A DNA stretch of 64,000 bases, taken from NCBI GenBank assembly GCA_029573725.1, contig JAKQDQ010000181.1:62001-126000 (forward strand), in the 5' to 3' direction. The notes below the pieces were generated by a model that was not told where the DNA came from, did no database searches, and worked only from the letters and a program-made list of their open reading frames with translations. The stretch comes from Verrucomicrobiota bacterium (lineage in GTDB: Bacteria; Verrucomicrobiota; Verrucomicrobiia; Limisphaerales; JADLHS01). A program made the translations under genes and the position numbers. Each line of letters begins with the position of its first letter. The stretch's first letter is position 1. Positions 40,845-50,696 of the stretch are shown in pieces.

Positions 40845-42281
40845 ATGGCCGACACACAAACGCATTTTTATCGCGCGGACGAAACGCAATTGGATCCGGA
40901 CCAGAAGGCCCTGCAGATCAACCGCGATCATGCCAAGTATGGGATCTTTGCCGAAATCGGCGCCGGACAGGAGGTCGCGCGCCGGTTCTTCCGGGTCGGG
41001 GGCGCCTCGGGCACCGTCGCCAAAACCATCTCCGCCTATGACATGGCCGTGAGCGACGCCATTTACGGTCCGACCGAGCGGTATGTCAGCCGGCAGCGAT
41101 TGCAGGCCATGCTGGACCGGGAGTACCACCTGTTGCTGCACCGCCTCGATGCGAGCCGCGGGGAACGCACCACGTTTTTCAGTTTTGCCAATACCGTCGC
41201 CACGCACAGCTACACCCGCAAACAGGAGGGACACGGCTGGATGGGCATTCGTTTCCAGGGCGAGCCGCGCCAGTCCCCCTCCGAGATCATTGTGCATGTG
41301 CGGCTGTTCGACTCCGAACCCGCCCGCGAGCAGGAGGCCATCGGCATCATTGGCGTGAACCTGATTTACTCCGCGTATTTCCTGCGGGCGCAGCCGGAAC
41401 GTCTGCTGGGCGCGTTGCTTGATGGATTGAACCGCCAGCGTGTGGAAGTGGACATGATCAAACTCTCCGGTCCGTGCTTTGCCGCGGTGGACAACCGGCT
41501 CATGACGCTGCAACTGGTGGAACAAGGCCTGACCCAGGCGGCAATGTTTCTGGCGGACGGAGAAACGGTGATTCCCGGCGAAACGCTCTGGCAGAAACCC
41601 GTGCTGGTCGAGCGCGGCAGTTTCCGCCCGTTGACGGCACCGATGTTCGACATGCTCGAGCGTGCCCACGAACAGTTTGAAACGGAGCCGGGACTGGACG
41701 GCGTGGCCCCGGTGGTCCTGCTGGAGATGACGCTGAAGCAATTGCAGGTGGGCGACGCGATTGACCGCCAGGATTTTCTCGATCGAGTGGACATGCTGCG
41801 CACGTTGAACCGCCCGGTGTTGATCTCCAATTTCCGCCGTTATCATCGGTTGGTTCATTTTTTGTCCCGCTACACGCAGAAAATGATCGGATTGCCGCTG
41901 GGCTTGATCCGGCTGCGCGATGTGCTGGACGCCAACAGCTACACCGACCTCGGGGGCGGTTTGATGGAGTCACTCGGGCAGATGTGCCGCCCGGGCGTCA
42001 AGTTGTACGTCTATCCGTGGCTTGATCGCCGCACCGGGCAGGTGATCACACTCGACAACTACCAACCACCGGAAGCGATTAAACATCTCTACGCCCATTT
42101 GCGCGCGAACGGTTTTCTCGAGCCGATCCGCCGCTTCAACCCGGATTACCTGGCGGTGGGGTCCAACCAGGTCATCACCGCCCTCAAGAACAATGACCCG
42201 CGCTGGGAAACCCAGGTGCCCGCCCCCGTGGCCGCACTGATCAAGGCCAAGAAGCTTTTCGGTTACGCCGCCCATCCCTGA
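40845..42281 (+). CDS. Conserved soluble protein of unknown function, 478 residues
   Basis: I do not recognise a characterised family. The protein starts MADTQTHFYRADE and has no signal peptide or transmembrane segment. The sequence is very protein-like and probably well conserved: YGIFAEIGAGQEVARRFFRVG, ASGTVAKTISAYDMAVSDAI, RTTFFSFANTVATHSYTRKQ, GWMGIRFQGEPRQSPSEIIV, EAIGIIGVNLIYSAYFL, MLRTLNRPVLISNFRRYHRL and SYTDLGGGLMESLGQM. The GAGQEVARRFF and GGASGTVAK segments look like glycine-rich ligand loops, but no known nucleotide-binding signature is complete. It follows pyc on the same strand and precedes a membrane glycosyltransferase by 69 bases. A cytoplasmic metabolic role is a guess. Confidence 0.75.
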   Translation: MADTQTHFYRADETQLDPDQKALQINRDHAKYGIFAEIGAGQEVARRFFRVGGASGTVAKTISAYDMAVSDAIYGPTERYVSRQRLQAMLDREYHLLLHRLDASRGERTTFFSFANTVATHSYTRKQEGHGWMGIRFQGEPRQSPSEIIVHVRLFDSEPAREQEAIGIIGVNLIYSAYFLRAQPERLLGALLDGLNRQRVEVDMIKLSGPCFAAVDNRLMTLQLVEQGLTQAAMFLADGETVIPGETLWQKPVLVERGSFRPLTAPMFDMLERAHEQFETEPGLDGVAPVVLLEMTLKQLQVGDAIDRQDFLDRVDMLRTLNRPVLISNFRRYHRLVHFLSRYTQKMIGLPLGLIRLRDVLDANSYTDLGGGLMESLGQMCRPGVKLYVYPWLDRRTGQVITLDNYQPPEAIKHLYAHLRANGFLEPIRRFNPDYLAVGSNQVITALKNNDPRWETQVPAPVAALIKAKKLFGYAAHP

Positions 42282-42350
42282 AACCGCCCGGCACCGGGTG
42301 GCGACGCGCAGGCTTTCCCTCGAGGGCCCTTTTCGGAATAATCCGGCGTC

Positions 42351-44105
42351 ATGCGGAACCTGATGGACCGACGGTTGCCGGCGCGGTGGGGCCGGGCGCT
42401 GCCAGGGCGTGCCTGGATTCTGGTGTTGCTGGCCATCGTCTTTGCCCTGACCGTGCGTTTCCGCCTGCGCGACATGCCGTTGGAACGCGACGAAGGCGAA
42501 TACGCCTACGTCGGCCAGCTGCTGCTCGCCGGCACGCCGCCCTATCAGGAGGCCTGCAACATGAAGCTGCCGGGCACCTACCTCGCCTATGCCCTCAGCA
42601 TGGCCGTGTTTGGACAGACTCCGACGGGCATTCATCTGGGACTGGCTCTCGTCAATGCGGCGACCATCTGGCTGCTCTATCGGCTCGGGCGCCGGCTGCT
42701 CGATGCCGTGGCGGGGGCGGTGGCAGCGGTGAGTTACGCGCTGATGGCGCTGAGTCCGGATGTGCTGGGACTGGCCGGTCACGCGACGCACTACGTTGTC
42801 CTGCCCGCGGTGGGCGGGCTGCTGATGCTGTTGAACGCCCTGGAGAAACGCAGCGCGTGGCGGCACTTTGCAGCCGGCAGTTTGTTCGGGCTGGCTTTCG
42901 TCATGAAACAGCATGGCGTCTTCTTCGGTTTGTTCGGAGGGCTGTACCTGCTCTGGGTGCGGTGGGCGGCGGCCAAATTGGTTCCCGGCGATGGCGGATT
43001 GGGCACGCGCCGCTTTCCGCGCCGGCGCGCCGGATCCTCCCGGAGCTTGGATTGGCGGGGACTGACCCGCGAACTGGGCAGTTACAGCGCGGGCTGCGTC
43101 TGTCCCTACCTGCTGGTCTGCCTGTGGCTCTGGGCAGCGGGGGTGTTCCCCGAGTTCTGGTTCTGGACGGTGACCTATGGCCGGCAATACGCCACGGGGA
43201 TTCCCCTCGTTGACGCCTCAGACATGATCAGCACCATGCTGCGCACGGTGGTGGGGCCCAATTTGGTTTTCTGGTTGTTGCCGTGGGTGGGAGCACTGAT
43301 GCTCTGGTGGGACGAGCGGCTGGATCGCGACGCGCGCTTTTTTCTGGTCAGTCTGCTGGCTTGCTCGGGACTGGCGCTCAGCGTGGGTTTTTACTTCCGT
43401 GAACACTACTTCATTCTCCTGCTGCCGGCGCTGGCCCTGCTCATTGCGGTGGCCGTCAGCCGCAGCCTGCAGCTGTTGCGTGGTGACCAGAGCGTGGAAT
43501 TGTTCCTGGCGCTCGGGGTGGTGGGAGTGGCCGGGGTGGCGTTGGCGTTGGTGCTCTTCGGCAACGGCGCGATTTGGTACACCCTGTCCCCCGAGCAGGC
43601 CGTGAACCGGATTTACCGTTCCACCCTGTTTAGCGATGCCCGCCGGGCCGCATCATTGATCGCCGCCGACACGCAACCGGACGATCGCGTCGCGGTGTTG
43701 GGTTCCGAGCCGGAGATTTATTTCTACGCGCGCCGGCGTTCCGCCACGAGCCAGATTTATATGTACCCGCTCATGGAGCGCCATCCGTATGCCGCGCAGA
43801 TGCAGGCCGACACCATCACGCAGATCGAACGGGCGCAACCTGCCTACGTGGTCTTTGTCCACAACCCCTTCTCCTGGCTGACGCGGCCGGACAGTGAACC
43901 GGCATTGCTGGACTGGTGGCCGGGCTATTGGGAAAAACATTACGCGCTCGTCACCACCATCAACTCCCAGACCGTGCTGCCCGAGACGTCCGCCCAGCCT
44001 GCTGCCGCCACCCCTGCGGCCAGGGATTATCTGCTTCTCCTAAAGCGCAAGACCGCGGCGACTGGCGGCCCGGCCGCCGCCGGAGAAAAATCTCCGGAAC
44101 GATAA
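42351..44105 (+). CDS. GT39/ArnT-like membrane glycosyltransferase
   Basis: This 584-residue polytopic protein of the GT-C type transfers a sugar from a polyprenyl-phosphate donor on the periplasmic face. After the first helix (AWILVLLAIVFALTV) comes the catalytic-type acidic motif L-E-R-D47-E-G-E-Y-A-Y. Eleven or so hydrophobic segments follow, including a HATHYVVLPAVGGLLMLLNAL region and LLVCLWLWAAGVFPEFWFW. Residues about 430-560 are a soluble C-terminal domain (VLGSEPEIYFYARRRS, YVVFVHNPFSWLTRPD). The tail is Ala/Pro-rich. The acceptor is unknown; glycan, lipid or protein glycosylation are all possible. ATG at 42351. Confidence 0.83.
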   Translation: MRNLMDRRLPARWGRALPGRAWILVLLAIVFALTVRFRLRDMPLERDEGEYAYVGQLLLAGTPPYQEACNMKLPGTYLAYALSMAVFGQTPTGIHLGLALVNAATIWLLYRLGRRLLDAVAGAVAAVSYALMALSPDVLGLAGHATHYVVLPAVGGLLMLLNALEKRSAWRHFAAGSLFGLAFVMKQHGVFFGLFGGLYLLWVRWAAAKLVPGDGGLGTRRFPRRRAGSSRSLDWRGLTRELGSYSAGCVCPYLLVCLWLWAAGVFPEFWFWTVTYGRQYATGIPLVDASDMISTMLRTVVGPNLVFWLLPWVGALMLWWDERLDRDARFFLVSLLACSGLALSVGFYFREHYFILLLPALALLIAVAVSRSLQLLRGDQSVELFLALGVVGVAGVALALVLFGNGAIWYTLSPEQAVNRIYRSTLFSDARRAASLIAADTQPDDRVAVLGSEPEIYFYARRRSATSQIYMYPLMERHPYAAQMQADTITQIERAQPAYVVFVHNPFSWLTRPDSEPALLDWWPGYWEKHYALVTTINSQTVLPETSAQPAAATPAARDYLLLLKRKTAATGGPAAAGEKSPER

Positions 44106-44468
44106 TGCCTCGAGACGGGAAACTTCTTTTGGGAGGTCGGGACAGGCTACCGCCCGCCGGCGTCGTTCGTGCCGATGGCCGCTCTCCGCAACCCGCGTCT
44201 CCAAAGCGGCTCAAGCTGGTGCCGCCGTTGTCCGGCCGCCGGTGACTCGTGCCTCCGCGTTGCGTTCACATGGCTTCGTTAAACACGGAGGGATTCTCCC
44301 CGGTGTCCGCGGCGGCCGCCGGGCCGATTCGAGCGGTTCGCAGAGGCCAGCCGCACAGAGTCCCCGCAACGGTTCGCCTTGGCCGAGCCGGAGATTTCCC
44401 GTGCGTTCATCGGTTGGGCTGCCACGAATTTCCCTTTTCGAGAGTCGGATTTCAGGCAAACTTCCGTC
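44106..44468. other. 363-base intergenic stretch, nothing recognised
   Basis: This lies between the GT39-like gene and the orphan lipoprotein gene, both plus strand. It is GC-rich and has several short inverted words but no clear terminator with a T-run. No frame has protein-like composition. A promoter for the lipoprotein gene is expected here, but I cannot point to one. Confidence 0.4.
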
Positions 44469-46100
44469 ATGATGCGGGAAGTTCAATCGTGGTCGATTTG
44501 TCTGGTGGCCGGACTGCTTCTGCTGGGATGCAAGCCGTCCACCGCGGACAAAAACTCCGGTTCATCCACCACCCCGAGATCAAACGACCTGGTTCTCGGC
44601 CAAATGCATTGGATCGGCAAACAGCAGGTCTGGGCGGCCACCAACACCTGGAAATTAAAGCAAATTTGGGCGCAGCCCGAAAGTCTTCTGCTCGAGACCC
44701 AGATCCTCGCCCGGCTTGTGACAACCCTGACCTCAATCCCTGCGACCCAGGGGGGCGGCGCCTCCGCTGCGGTTGCGACATTGCGGCCCATGTTGGAAGA
44801 TCTGCTCCAGACCGAATCTTACTGGGAGCTCTGGGGCGTTTCCAACAAGCCAACCACCCTGGCGTTGGCCATCCACCTGCCGGCCGAACGTACCGCATTT
44901 TGGCGGCTCCACTTGACCAACTTGCTGGACTCGCTCTCCGCCGGAAGCGCTTCACCGCCACGAGTGCAGTGGGATCACCTCGAACCTTGGACGATCCTGA
45001 CATTGACCCGATCCGACCACCCTGCGTCGTCCCCCGGCTTGCCGGCACATTTTCGCAACAAACTGGCCTCGACAACGCGTCCGGTCACTGACTCAGCCAC
45101 CAACTATTTTCTGGAACTGCAACTGGAGGCCGGCTGGTTGCAGGAACGGTGGGGCATTCCCGCGCTGCCGCCCCTCGAATCGCTGCATTTCGGCATGTTT
45201 GGCGCCGGGGAAACCGTGAAAACTCGCGGTGCCGCAACCTTTGCCCGGCCATTGGAACTGCCCCTGGAAGCGTGGAACATCCCCTCCAATTCCATCGGCC
45301 AGCCTCTGCTCAGTTTTTCCGCCGGACGGGGATTTGGGCCCTATCTGGCCGCCGCGTCATTCTGGCGGCAGCGCCGGCTCGGTGCCGCTCCCAATCAAAT
45401 CTTTTTCTGGTCCTTGGACAGCGCCCCCTGGTTGCATTTCTTTTCCACCCAGTCGTCCAACGCCGAACCCCAATTTCTCGCCCTCAAGGATTTTCTTCTG
45501 GAGGAGGTGAATCCGGAATTGATGTCCAATCGCCTCGGTTCATTCCAGTGGGTTACCAACGCTGACCAAGTGACCTGGCGGGGGGTGCCCTTTTGCAACC
45601 CCACCGTCACCCGCTCCGGGGCGATGCTTCAGGGCGGGTTCGTTGCGCCTACACCTCCGCACCGCACGCTGCCGGTGGAGTTCATCCAAAAATTAACCAC
45701 CGCAACCAACCTGGTGTATTACGACTGGGAAAGTTCCGGACCGCAAGTGGCCAACTGGCTCCAGATCGCGCAGTTGATGCGCCTGGCGTTTAGTCGCGCC
45801 CAACTGGCCCACACCAATGCCGCCGCGCTCTGGCTGCAAATGCTGCACACGAATCTCGCCTTTTGCGCCACCAGCATCAGCCTGGAAAGCCCCCGTACGC
45901 TTGCGTTTGCACGCTCGTCAACGATCGGCTTCAGCTCAACCGAATTGCAGGTACTGGCCGATTGGTTTGATTCGCCGAGTTTTCCGCGGGGACTCTACAC
46001 GTTCGTGACCCCCCGCAAAACATTGTCCAGAAGGCCGGCCCGCGCTTCTCAGCCATCGCCGGCCCGGCCTCAATCCCGCCCCTCCGCCAGTCCCAAATAG
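44469..46100 (+). CDS. Large lipoprotein of unknown function
   Basis: This 543-residue protein begins with two Met codons (44469 and 44472) and has a type II signal peptide ending L-L-L-L-G-C21. The mature protein has no recognisable catalytic motif. It is Trp/Leu/Thr-rich with amphipathic segments (HWIGKQQVWAATNTWKLKQI, LPPLESLHFGMFGAGE, NQIFFWSLDSAPWLHFF, TNLVYYDWESSGPQVANWLQ). Its composition recalls the large DUF-type lipoproteins of Verrucomicrobiota that take up one conserved alpha/beta domain. The C-terminal 25 residues are Arg/Pro/Ser-rich. It is followed 52 bases later by the GspC/PilP-like gene, so the two may be co-transcribed. Confidence 0.7.
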   Translation: MMREVQSWSICLVAGLLLLGCKPSTADKNSGSSTTPRSNDLVLGQMHWIGKQQVWAATNTWKLKQIWAQPESLLLETQILARLVTTLTSIPATQGGGASAAVATLRPMLEDLLQTESYWELWGVSNKPTTLALAIHLPAERTAFWRLHLTNLLDSLSAGSASPPRVQWDHLEPWTILTLTRSDHPASSPGLPAHFRNKLASTTRPVTDSATNYFLELQLEAGWLQERWGIPALPPLESLHFGMFGAGETVKTRGAATFARPLELPLEAWNIPSNSIGQPLLSFSAGRGFGPYLAAASFWRQRRLGAAPNQIFFWSLDSAPWLHFFSTQSSNAEPQFLALKDFLLEEVNPELMSNRLGSFQWVTNADQVTWRGVPFCNPTVTRSGAMLQGGFVAPTPPHRTLPVEFIQKLTTATNLVYYDWESSGPQVANWLQIAQLMRLAFSRAQLAHTNAAALWLQMLHTNLAFCATSISLESPRTLAFARSSTIGFSSTELQVLADWFDSPSFPRGLYTFVTPRKTLSRRPARASQPSPARPQSRPSASPK

Positions 46101-46152
46101 CAACTAAAAGTTCGGCGTGGTGTTTGCTCACAAAAACCGTTAGGGTCTGCAT

Positions 46153-46932
46153 ATGCAGCACGATTTTGGATCCCGGCTGACCACCCTCGGGTGGAGGATG
46201 GTGTGCGTGGGCGTTTTCATGGGGGCCACCGGCGCCTTTTGCGCGTTGACTGATGGCCATCCGTATGGCGCCATCACCGCGCGCAACGCCTTCAGCTTGA
46301 AACCGCCGCCCGCACAAACGAATGCTCCGGCGGCCACCACGCCGAACCCGGCCCCGGAAATTGAATTGCAGGGATTTACCACCATCCTCGGGCGACCACA
46401 GGTCCTGCTAAAAGTCAAAATCCGCGCCAAACCACCGCAACCAGCCAGCGAAAAGCCCCTGGTGATGGAAGTGGGGCAACGGGAAGGCGAGGTCGAGGTC
46501 ACCGCCATGGATGCTTATGCCGGCACGGTAAGTTTGAAGAACCAGGGCCAATTGGTGGCCTTGAACCTCAAGGACAATGGCGCCAAGCCGACACCCGGGC
46601 CCGCTCCCACGGCGCCTCCCGCCACCGGCGCCCGTCCCGCTTCGCCGGGCACTGCCACCCCGCATCAGGTCCCCAGTCAGGGCGGCGCCAGCGTCACCAC
46701 TGTGGGCGGCACGCCCAACGCCCTGCCCGCGCGGCCCATGCGTTCCAGCGGCGGCCCGCTCATCACCAGCCGCCCGGGAGCCGTTCAAAACTCGGGTGAA
46801 CAAAACCAGTTTGACGCGCGCAACCTCTCTCCGGAGGCGCGCCGTGCCTTGATTGAAGTGGAGCGGGAACGCACCCGTGCCGCAGTGGAGGCCGGGCGCA
46901 TGCCGCCACTGCCGCCCTTGCCGCCGCTTTAG
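46153..46932 (+). CDS. Secreted GspC/PilP-like proline-rich protein
   Basis: This is a 259-residue protein with one N-terminal hydrophobic segment (TLGWRMVCVGVFMGATGAF), a signal or anchor. Residues about 40-135 read ARNAFSLKPPP, IELQGFTTILGRPQVLLKVK, LVMEVGQREGEVEVTAMDAY, AGTVSLKNQGQLVALNL. This beta-pattern resembles the HR domain of type II secretion GspC and type IV pilus PilP proteins, in which a short processed peptide binds the secretin. Residues about 140-250 are Pro/Ala-rich with ARNLSPEARRALIEVERERT, and the end is PPLPPLPPL. The assignment is by pattern, not by an invariant motif. It converges with argG across 250 bases. Confidence 0.55.
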   Translation: MQHDFGSRLTTLGWRMVCVGVFMGATGAFCALTDGHPYGAITARNAFSLKPPPAQTNAPAATTPNPAPEIELQGFTTILGRPQVLLKVKIRAKPPQPASEKPLVMEVGQREGEVEVTAMDAYAGTVSLKNQGQLVALNLKDNGAKPTPGPAPTAPPATGARPASPGTATPHQVPSQGGASVTTVGGTPNALPARPMRSSGGPLITSRPGAVQNSGEQNQFDARNLSPEARRALIEVERERTRAAVEAGRMPPLPPLPPL

Positions 46933-47182
46933 GCGCTGCTGAAATCGCCTTGTCGTCGCGACCGGCAAACCGTTCAGTACCGCTGCTCGGGATGGAATGT
47001 CCCGGGTGCGAACGGAGTGGAACCGGGACCGCACGTCAGGCAAGATCGCCAATCCGCCTGGCGCAAGACAGGTCCGGTTGCATCCGGCGCTTCCCCGCGT
47101 CCGGCGGCCGGTCATCGGTTGTATTCACGGCCTGTTGGCGGCGCCCGGATTTTCTCCGCAGGGGTTCCGGGAGGCCAAGGCC

Positions 47183-48430
47183 CTACGCAGAGCGTACTCG
47201 GCTTGGTTTGTTTTTCCCCACCTTCGCCGCGACTTTCAGCCGCAGCGCGTTCAATCGGATAAATCCCGTCGCATCATCCTGATTGTAGGCCTGCGTCGGA
47301 TCGGCTTCCATGGTGGCGATGTGCGGATTGTAGAGGCTGACCGGACTTTTGCGGCCGGCGGCCATGATGTTTCCCTTGTAGAGCTTGACCCGGACGGTGC
47401 CGGTGACGTTCTGCTGGGATGCTTCGACGTAGGCCTGCAAGGCCAGGCGCTCCGGCGCATACCAGAACCCGTTGTAGATCAGTTGCGCGTACTTGGGGAT
47501 CAAGGCATCGCGTTGGTGCATGACTTCGCGGTCCATCGTGAGTGATTCCATTTGCCGGTGGGCAAACTGCAGAATCGCGCCGCCGGGGGTCTCATAGACG
47601 CCGCGTGATTTCATGCCTACAAACCGGTTCTCCACCATGTCCACACGGCCGACACCGTGTTTGCCGCCGATGCGGTTGAGGGTTTGCATCACGCCGAGTG
47701 GGGACAGCTTCCGACCGTTCACCGCGACACAATCGCCCTTTACAAAATCGAGGGTGACAAATTCCGGCTTGTTGGGCGCGTCTTCGGGAAACACGGAGAG
47801 CGTGGTGAACCAGCCGCGATATTGGGGCGCACTGGCATCGAGCCACGGATCTTCCAGCACCCCGGCTTCGTAGGAGATGTGCAGCAGGTTGCGATCGGAG
47901 GAAAACGGTTTTTTGGCACTGGCCTGCACGGGGATTTTTTTCTTCGCGCAATACGCGATCATCTCGGCCCGCCCGGGAAAGTCCCGGCGGAAACGTTCAT
48001 CGCGCCACGGCGCAATAATTGCCAGATCGGGCGCGAGCGCGGCCGCCGTCAGCTCAAAGCGCACCTGGTCGTTGCCTTTGCCGGTGGCGCCGTGGGCGAG
48101 GGCCTGCGCCTTTTCCTGGCGGGCAATTTCCACCATGCGCCTGGCGATGAGCGGCCGGGCGATGCTGGTGCCGAGGAAGTACTGGCCCTCGTAAATCGCC
48201 CCGGCGCGAATCATCGGAAAGATGAAGTCGCGCGCAAATTCCGCCTGGAGATCATCAATGTAGATTTTTGCCGCGCCGGTTTTGCGGGCTTTGGTGGCGA
48301 GGCCGCGCAACTCCTCTGCCTGGCCGATGTTGGCACAGAAGGCGATCATTTCCGCGTTGTATCGTTCCTTGATCCACGAGAGCAGCACCGAGGTGTCGAG
48401 TCCGCCCGAGTACGCTAAGACAATTTTCAT
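47183..48430 (-). CDS. argG: Argininosuccinate synthase
   Basis: This 415-residue enzyme of arginine biosynthesis condenses citrulline and aspartate with ATP. The PP-loop S-G-G-L-D-T-S is at 8-14, followed by [15 protein letters not shown], the citrulline-site text [15 protein letters not shown], and [19 protein letters not shown]. The length is normal (about 400). ATG at 48430. It is the last gene of a minus-strand run that also includes a phospholipase and a sugar dehydrogenase, which have no obvious biosynthetic link to arginine. The C-terminal Lys/Arg tail ([17 protein letters not shown]) is mildly extended. Confidence 0.95.
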   Translation of the reverse strand: MKIVLAYSGGLDTSVLLSWIKERYNAEMIAFCANIGQAEELRGLATKARKTGAAKIYIDDLQAEFARDFIFPMIRAGAIYEGQYFLGTSIARPLIARRMVEIARQEKAQALAHGATGKGNDQVRFELTAAALAPDLAIIAPWRDERFRRDFPGRAEMIAYCAKKKIPVQASAKKPFSSDRNLLHISYEAGVLEDPWLDASAPQYRGWFTTLSVFPEDAPNKPEFVTLDFVKGDCVAVNGRKLSPLGVMQTLNRIGGKHGVGRVDMVENRFVGMKSRGVYETPGGAILQFAHRQMESLTMDREVMHQRDALIPKYAQLIYNGFWYAPERLALQAYVEASQQNVTGTVRVKLYKGNIMAAGRKSPVSLYNPHIATMEADPTQAYNQDDATGFIRLNALRLKVAAKVGKNKPSRVRSA

Positions 48431-48514
48431 GCGAACGAATTAAAGCGGCAAAACCGCGCGGGCGCAAAGCGGAAATGGAACCGGGGGGACGGCTGGAGGG
48501 CGGGAAACCTTGGT

Positions 48515-49333
48515 TCAGCGATAGAGCGCGAAGCCGAAGCGGATGACGTCCGAGCGGCGATTGTACAGCAGCAGGCTTTCGCCGTAGCCGGTGAAGTATT
48601 GGACGTCCAGATAAACCGCGGTTTTCGGGATGCGATAGGTCAGATCGAATTGTCCGCTGGGATGATTGCCCTTGTGTCCCATGCGGCCGATCGCGGACAG
48701 CTGGAGGTCTTTGTAGGCGAGCATGACGCGCAGGTCAAAGTAGCCGCGGAACTCATCCAGGTCCGGATTGTCACTCAAACCGCCCAGGTAGCCCCAGGCG
48801 CGCGGCTGCAGCGTCAGCTGCCAGCGGCCGGGAAACCCGAGCGTCAGGGTGGGACGAAAATAGGCGAGGTTCAGGCTACGGGAATTGGGGCCGCTTTTGC
48901 CGTTCGATTCATGCTGCATCCCAGCCTGCACGTCCAAATGCAACCAGTTGGTTGCCGCCCCGCCCAGGAGGTCCGCGTAACGGTAGAGCAGTTCCGGCTT
49001 GTAACTGGAATCGAAAAACGGCGCGGACGGGGCGCTCAAATCCCAGAGCGAGGTTTGCGTGTAGGCGAAGTTGAATCCGTTCAACCATCGCCGGTCGGAA
49101 TCGGCAATCTGGTAGCGGAAGCCGAACTGAAATTTGGCGTTCGGATCCTTGTGCCCGGCGATGAAGTAAATGGGTTCGTAAGGGAAAATATGCGCTTTGA
49201 AAAAGGCCACGGGATCGAAGCGGTCGCCTCCTGCAGCCGTCCCGGAGGGCGGAGGCCCGTCCGGCTGGGCCGGCAGGAGCGGGCTCCCTCCCAGGAGGGC
49301 AACCAACGCGAGGAGGACGATGGCCGTGCGCAT
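48515..49333 (-). CDS. pldA: Outer-membrane phospholipase A (OMPLA)
   Basis: This 272-residue outer-membrane phospholipase A1 hydrolyses acyl esters of mislocalised phospholipids. The ATG at 49333 gives a clean signal peptide (MRTAIVLLALVALLGGSPLLPAQ). The catalytic trio is visible as G-M-Q-H141-E-S143-N-G-K-S and S-R-S-L-N155, equivalent to E. coli His142, Ser144 and Asn156. The final strands D-V-Q-Y-F-T-G-Y-G-E-S-L-L-L-Y-N match the family C terminus. Ca-dependent dimerisation is expected from the family. It lies 74 bases from the sugar-dehydrogenase gene on the same strand. Confidence 0.92.
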   Translation of the reverse strand: MRTAIVLLALVALLGGSPLLPAQPDGPPPSGTAAGGDRFDPVAFFKAHIFPYEPIYFIAGHKDPNAKFQFGFRYQIADSDRRWLNGFNFAYTQTSLWDLSAPSAPFFDSSYKPELLYRYADLLGGAATNWLHLDVQAGMQHESNGKSGPNSRSLNLAYFRPTLTLGFPGRWQLTLQPRAWGYLGGLSDNPDLDEFRGYFDLRVMLAYKDLQLSAIGRMGHKGNHPSGQFDLTYRIPKTAVYLDVQYFTGYGESLLLYNRRSDVIRFGFALYR

Positions 49334-49407
49334 GATTTGTCGAGGACCGGGCGGGACCGGGGGCATGGTTGACGGCTGAAATGCCGCCGTTCCACGCCGG
49401 TGACGGA

Positions 49408-50643
49408 TCAATGCCCCGGCACGGTCAGATGGAAAATTTTGTCGTCGAAGCAGAGTACATAGATCTCGCCATCCGCCGTTTCGGCAAAGCTGGCGACATT
49501 CTTGGGCTGGTCCAACAGGGTGCCATATTCGGTGACCTTGCCGTGGGCGTAACGCAAGCCCCAAATGGTGCCGAGGTTGAAATCCGCGTACACGTAAACC
49601 CCGCGCAACGCCGGATATTTATGTCCCCGGTACACGTAACCTCCCGTGACACTCAAACCGGGGCTGTGATTGGGAAACCGGGCCTGGCTTTTCAGAGTGG
49701 CGTTGTGCGGATATTCGATGACCGGATCAAGGAACCGGGCGCCGTCCGGCCCGGGTTTGAAATGATGAAAGCCTTCCCGCACGGCCCAGCCGTAGTTGCC
49801 GCCTTTGACGACGAGATCAATTTCCTCCCACTCGTTCTGCCCCACGTCGCCGACCCAGAGGTCTCCGGTTTCCCGGTCCCAGCTGAAACGCCAGGGATTG
49901 CGCAGCCCGTAAGCATAAATTTCCGGACGGACGCCGTAACGATCTGGTTCGCCGACAAGCGGGTTGTCCATCGGAATCCCGTATTCCAAATTGGTGTCGT
50001 TGCGTCCCCGGCGTTTCGGGACGGTCGTGCGGCTGTTCACGTCTATGCGCAAAAGCTTGCCCAGCAGCACGGCGGTATTTTGTCCATTGCCGTGAGGATC
50101 ATTGGCCGCGCCACCATCGCCCAGGCCAATGTAAAGATAGCCGTCCGGACCAAAGCTGACTTGCCCGCCTTTGTGGTTGCCGTAGGGTTGGGGCACCGTC
50201 ATCAAAATCCGCTCGGAGGACAGGTCGGCTTTACGAGGATCGGTCGTTGAAATTTTCAACTCACTGATCACGCTGCGTCGGGGATTCTGTTGGTTGTAAT
50301 AAATGTAAAGCAGTCCGTTGGACTTGAACTGCGGATGAAAAGCGAGGCTGAGGAAACCTTCTTCGTTGTCCACATGCGGTTTGCGGTTTTCAATGTTGAG
50401 GAATTCCGTTGCCTCCGCGCCGGCACCGGTCTTGGGCAGGATCGTTGCCTTGCCGCGTTGTTCCACGATGACCACCCGTCCCGAACCATCCGGCACTTCC
50501 GTCAGCCAGACGGGACGTTCCAGCTTCAAGGCGGGAAACACGGGTTCCAAGGCGACGCGGGGCAGTTCCGCCTGCAGGGGACTGCCGGTCAGCAACGTCC
50601 CCATCCCAAACCCAAGAATACTACGGCACCAGATGCTCTTCAT
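49408..50643 (-). CDS. PQQ-dependent sugar (sorbosone/glucose-type) dehydrogenase, secreted
   Basis: This is a 411-residue secreted six-bladed beta-propeller of the soluble glucose/sorbosone dehydrogenase family, akin to Asd/YliI. The signal peptide is MKSIWCRSILGFGMGTLLTGSPLQA. Family text: PVWLTEVPDGSGRVVIVEQ, DNEEGFLSLAFHPQFKSNGL, GNHKGGQVSFGPDGYLYIGL, GDGGAANDPHGNGQ, GKLLRIDV, GLRNPWRFSWDRETGDLWVG, VGQNEWEEIDLV, GNYGWAVREG and the late GGYVYRGHKYPALRGVYVYAD. Unlike the dehydrogenase at 4973-8071 it has no fused cytochrome, so it needs a separate acceptor. The open frame extends upstream into the methyltransferase gene but is not protein-like there. ATG at 50643. Confidence 0.9.
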   Translation of the reverse strand: MKSIWCRSILGFGMGTLLTGSPLQAELPRVALEPVFPALKLERPVWLTEVPDGSGRVVIVEQRGKATILPKTGAGAEATEFLNIENRKPHVDNEEGFLSLAFHPQFKSNGLLYIYYNQQNPRRSVISELKISTTDPRKADLSSERILMTVPQPYGNHKGGQVSFGPDGYLYIGLGDGGAANDPHGNGQNTAVLLGKLLRIDVNSRTTVPKRRGRNDTNLEYGIPMDNPLVGEPDRYGVRPEIYAYGLRNPWRFSWDRETGDLWVGDVGQNEWEEIDLVVKGGNYGWAVREGFHHFKPGPDGARFLDPVIEYPHNATLKSQARFPNHSPGLSVTGGYVYRGHKYPALRGVYVYADFNLGTIWGLRYAHGKVTEYGTLLDQPKNVASFAETADGEIYVLCFDDKIFHLTVPGH

Positions 50644-50696
50644 GCCGCGATTATTGAGATTGTCCTCCCCGCAGGCAAACCGATTGTCGGAGAAAC

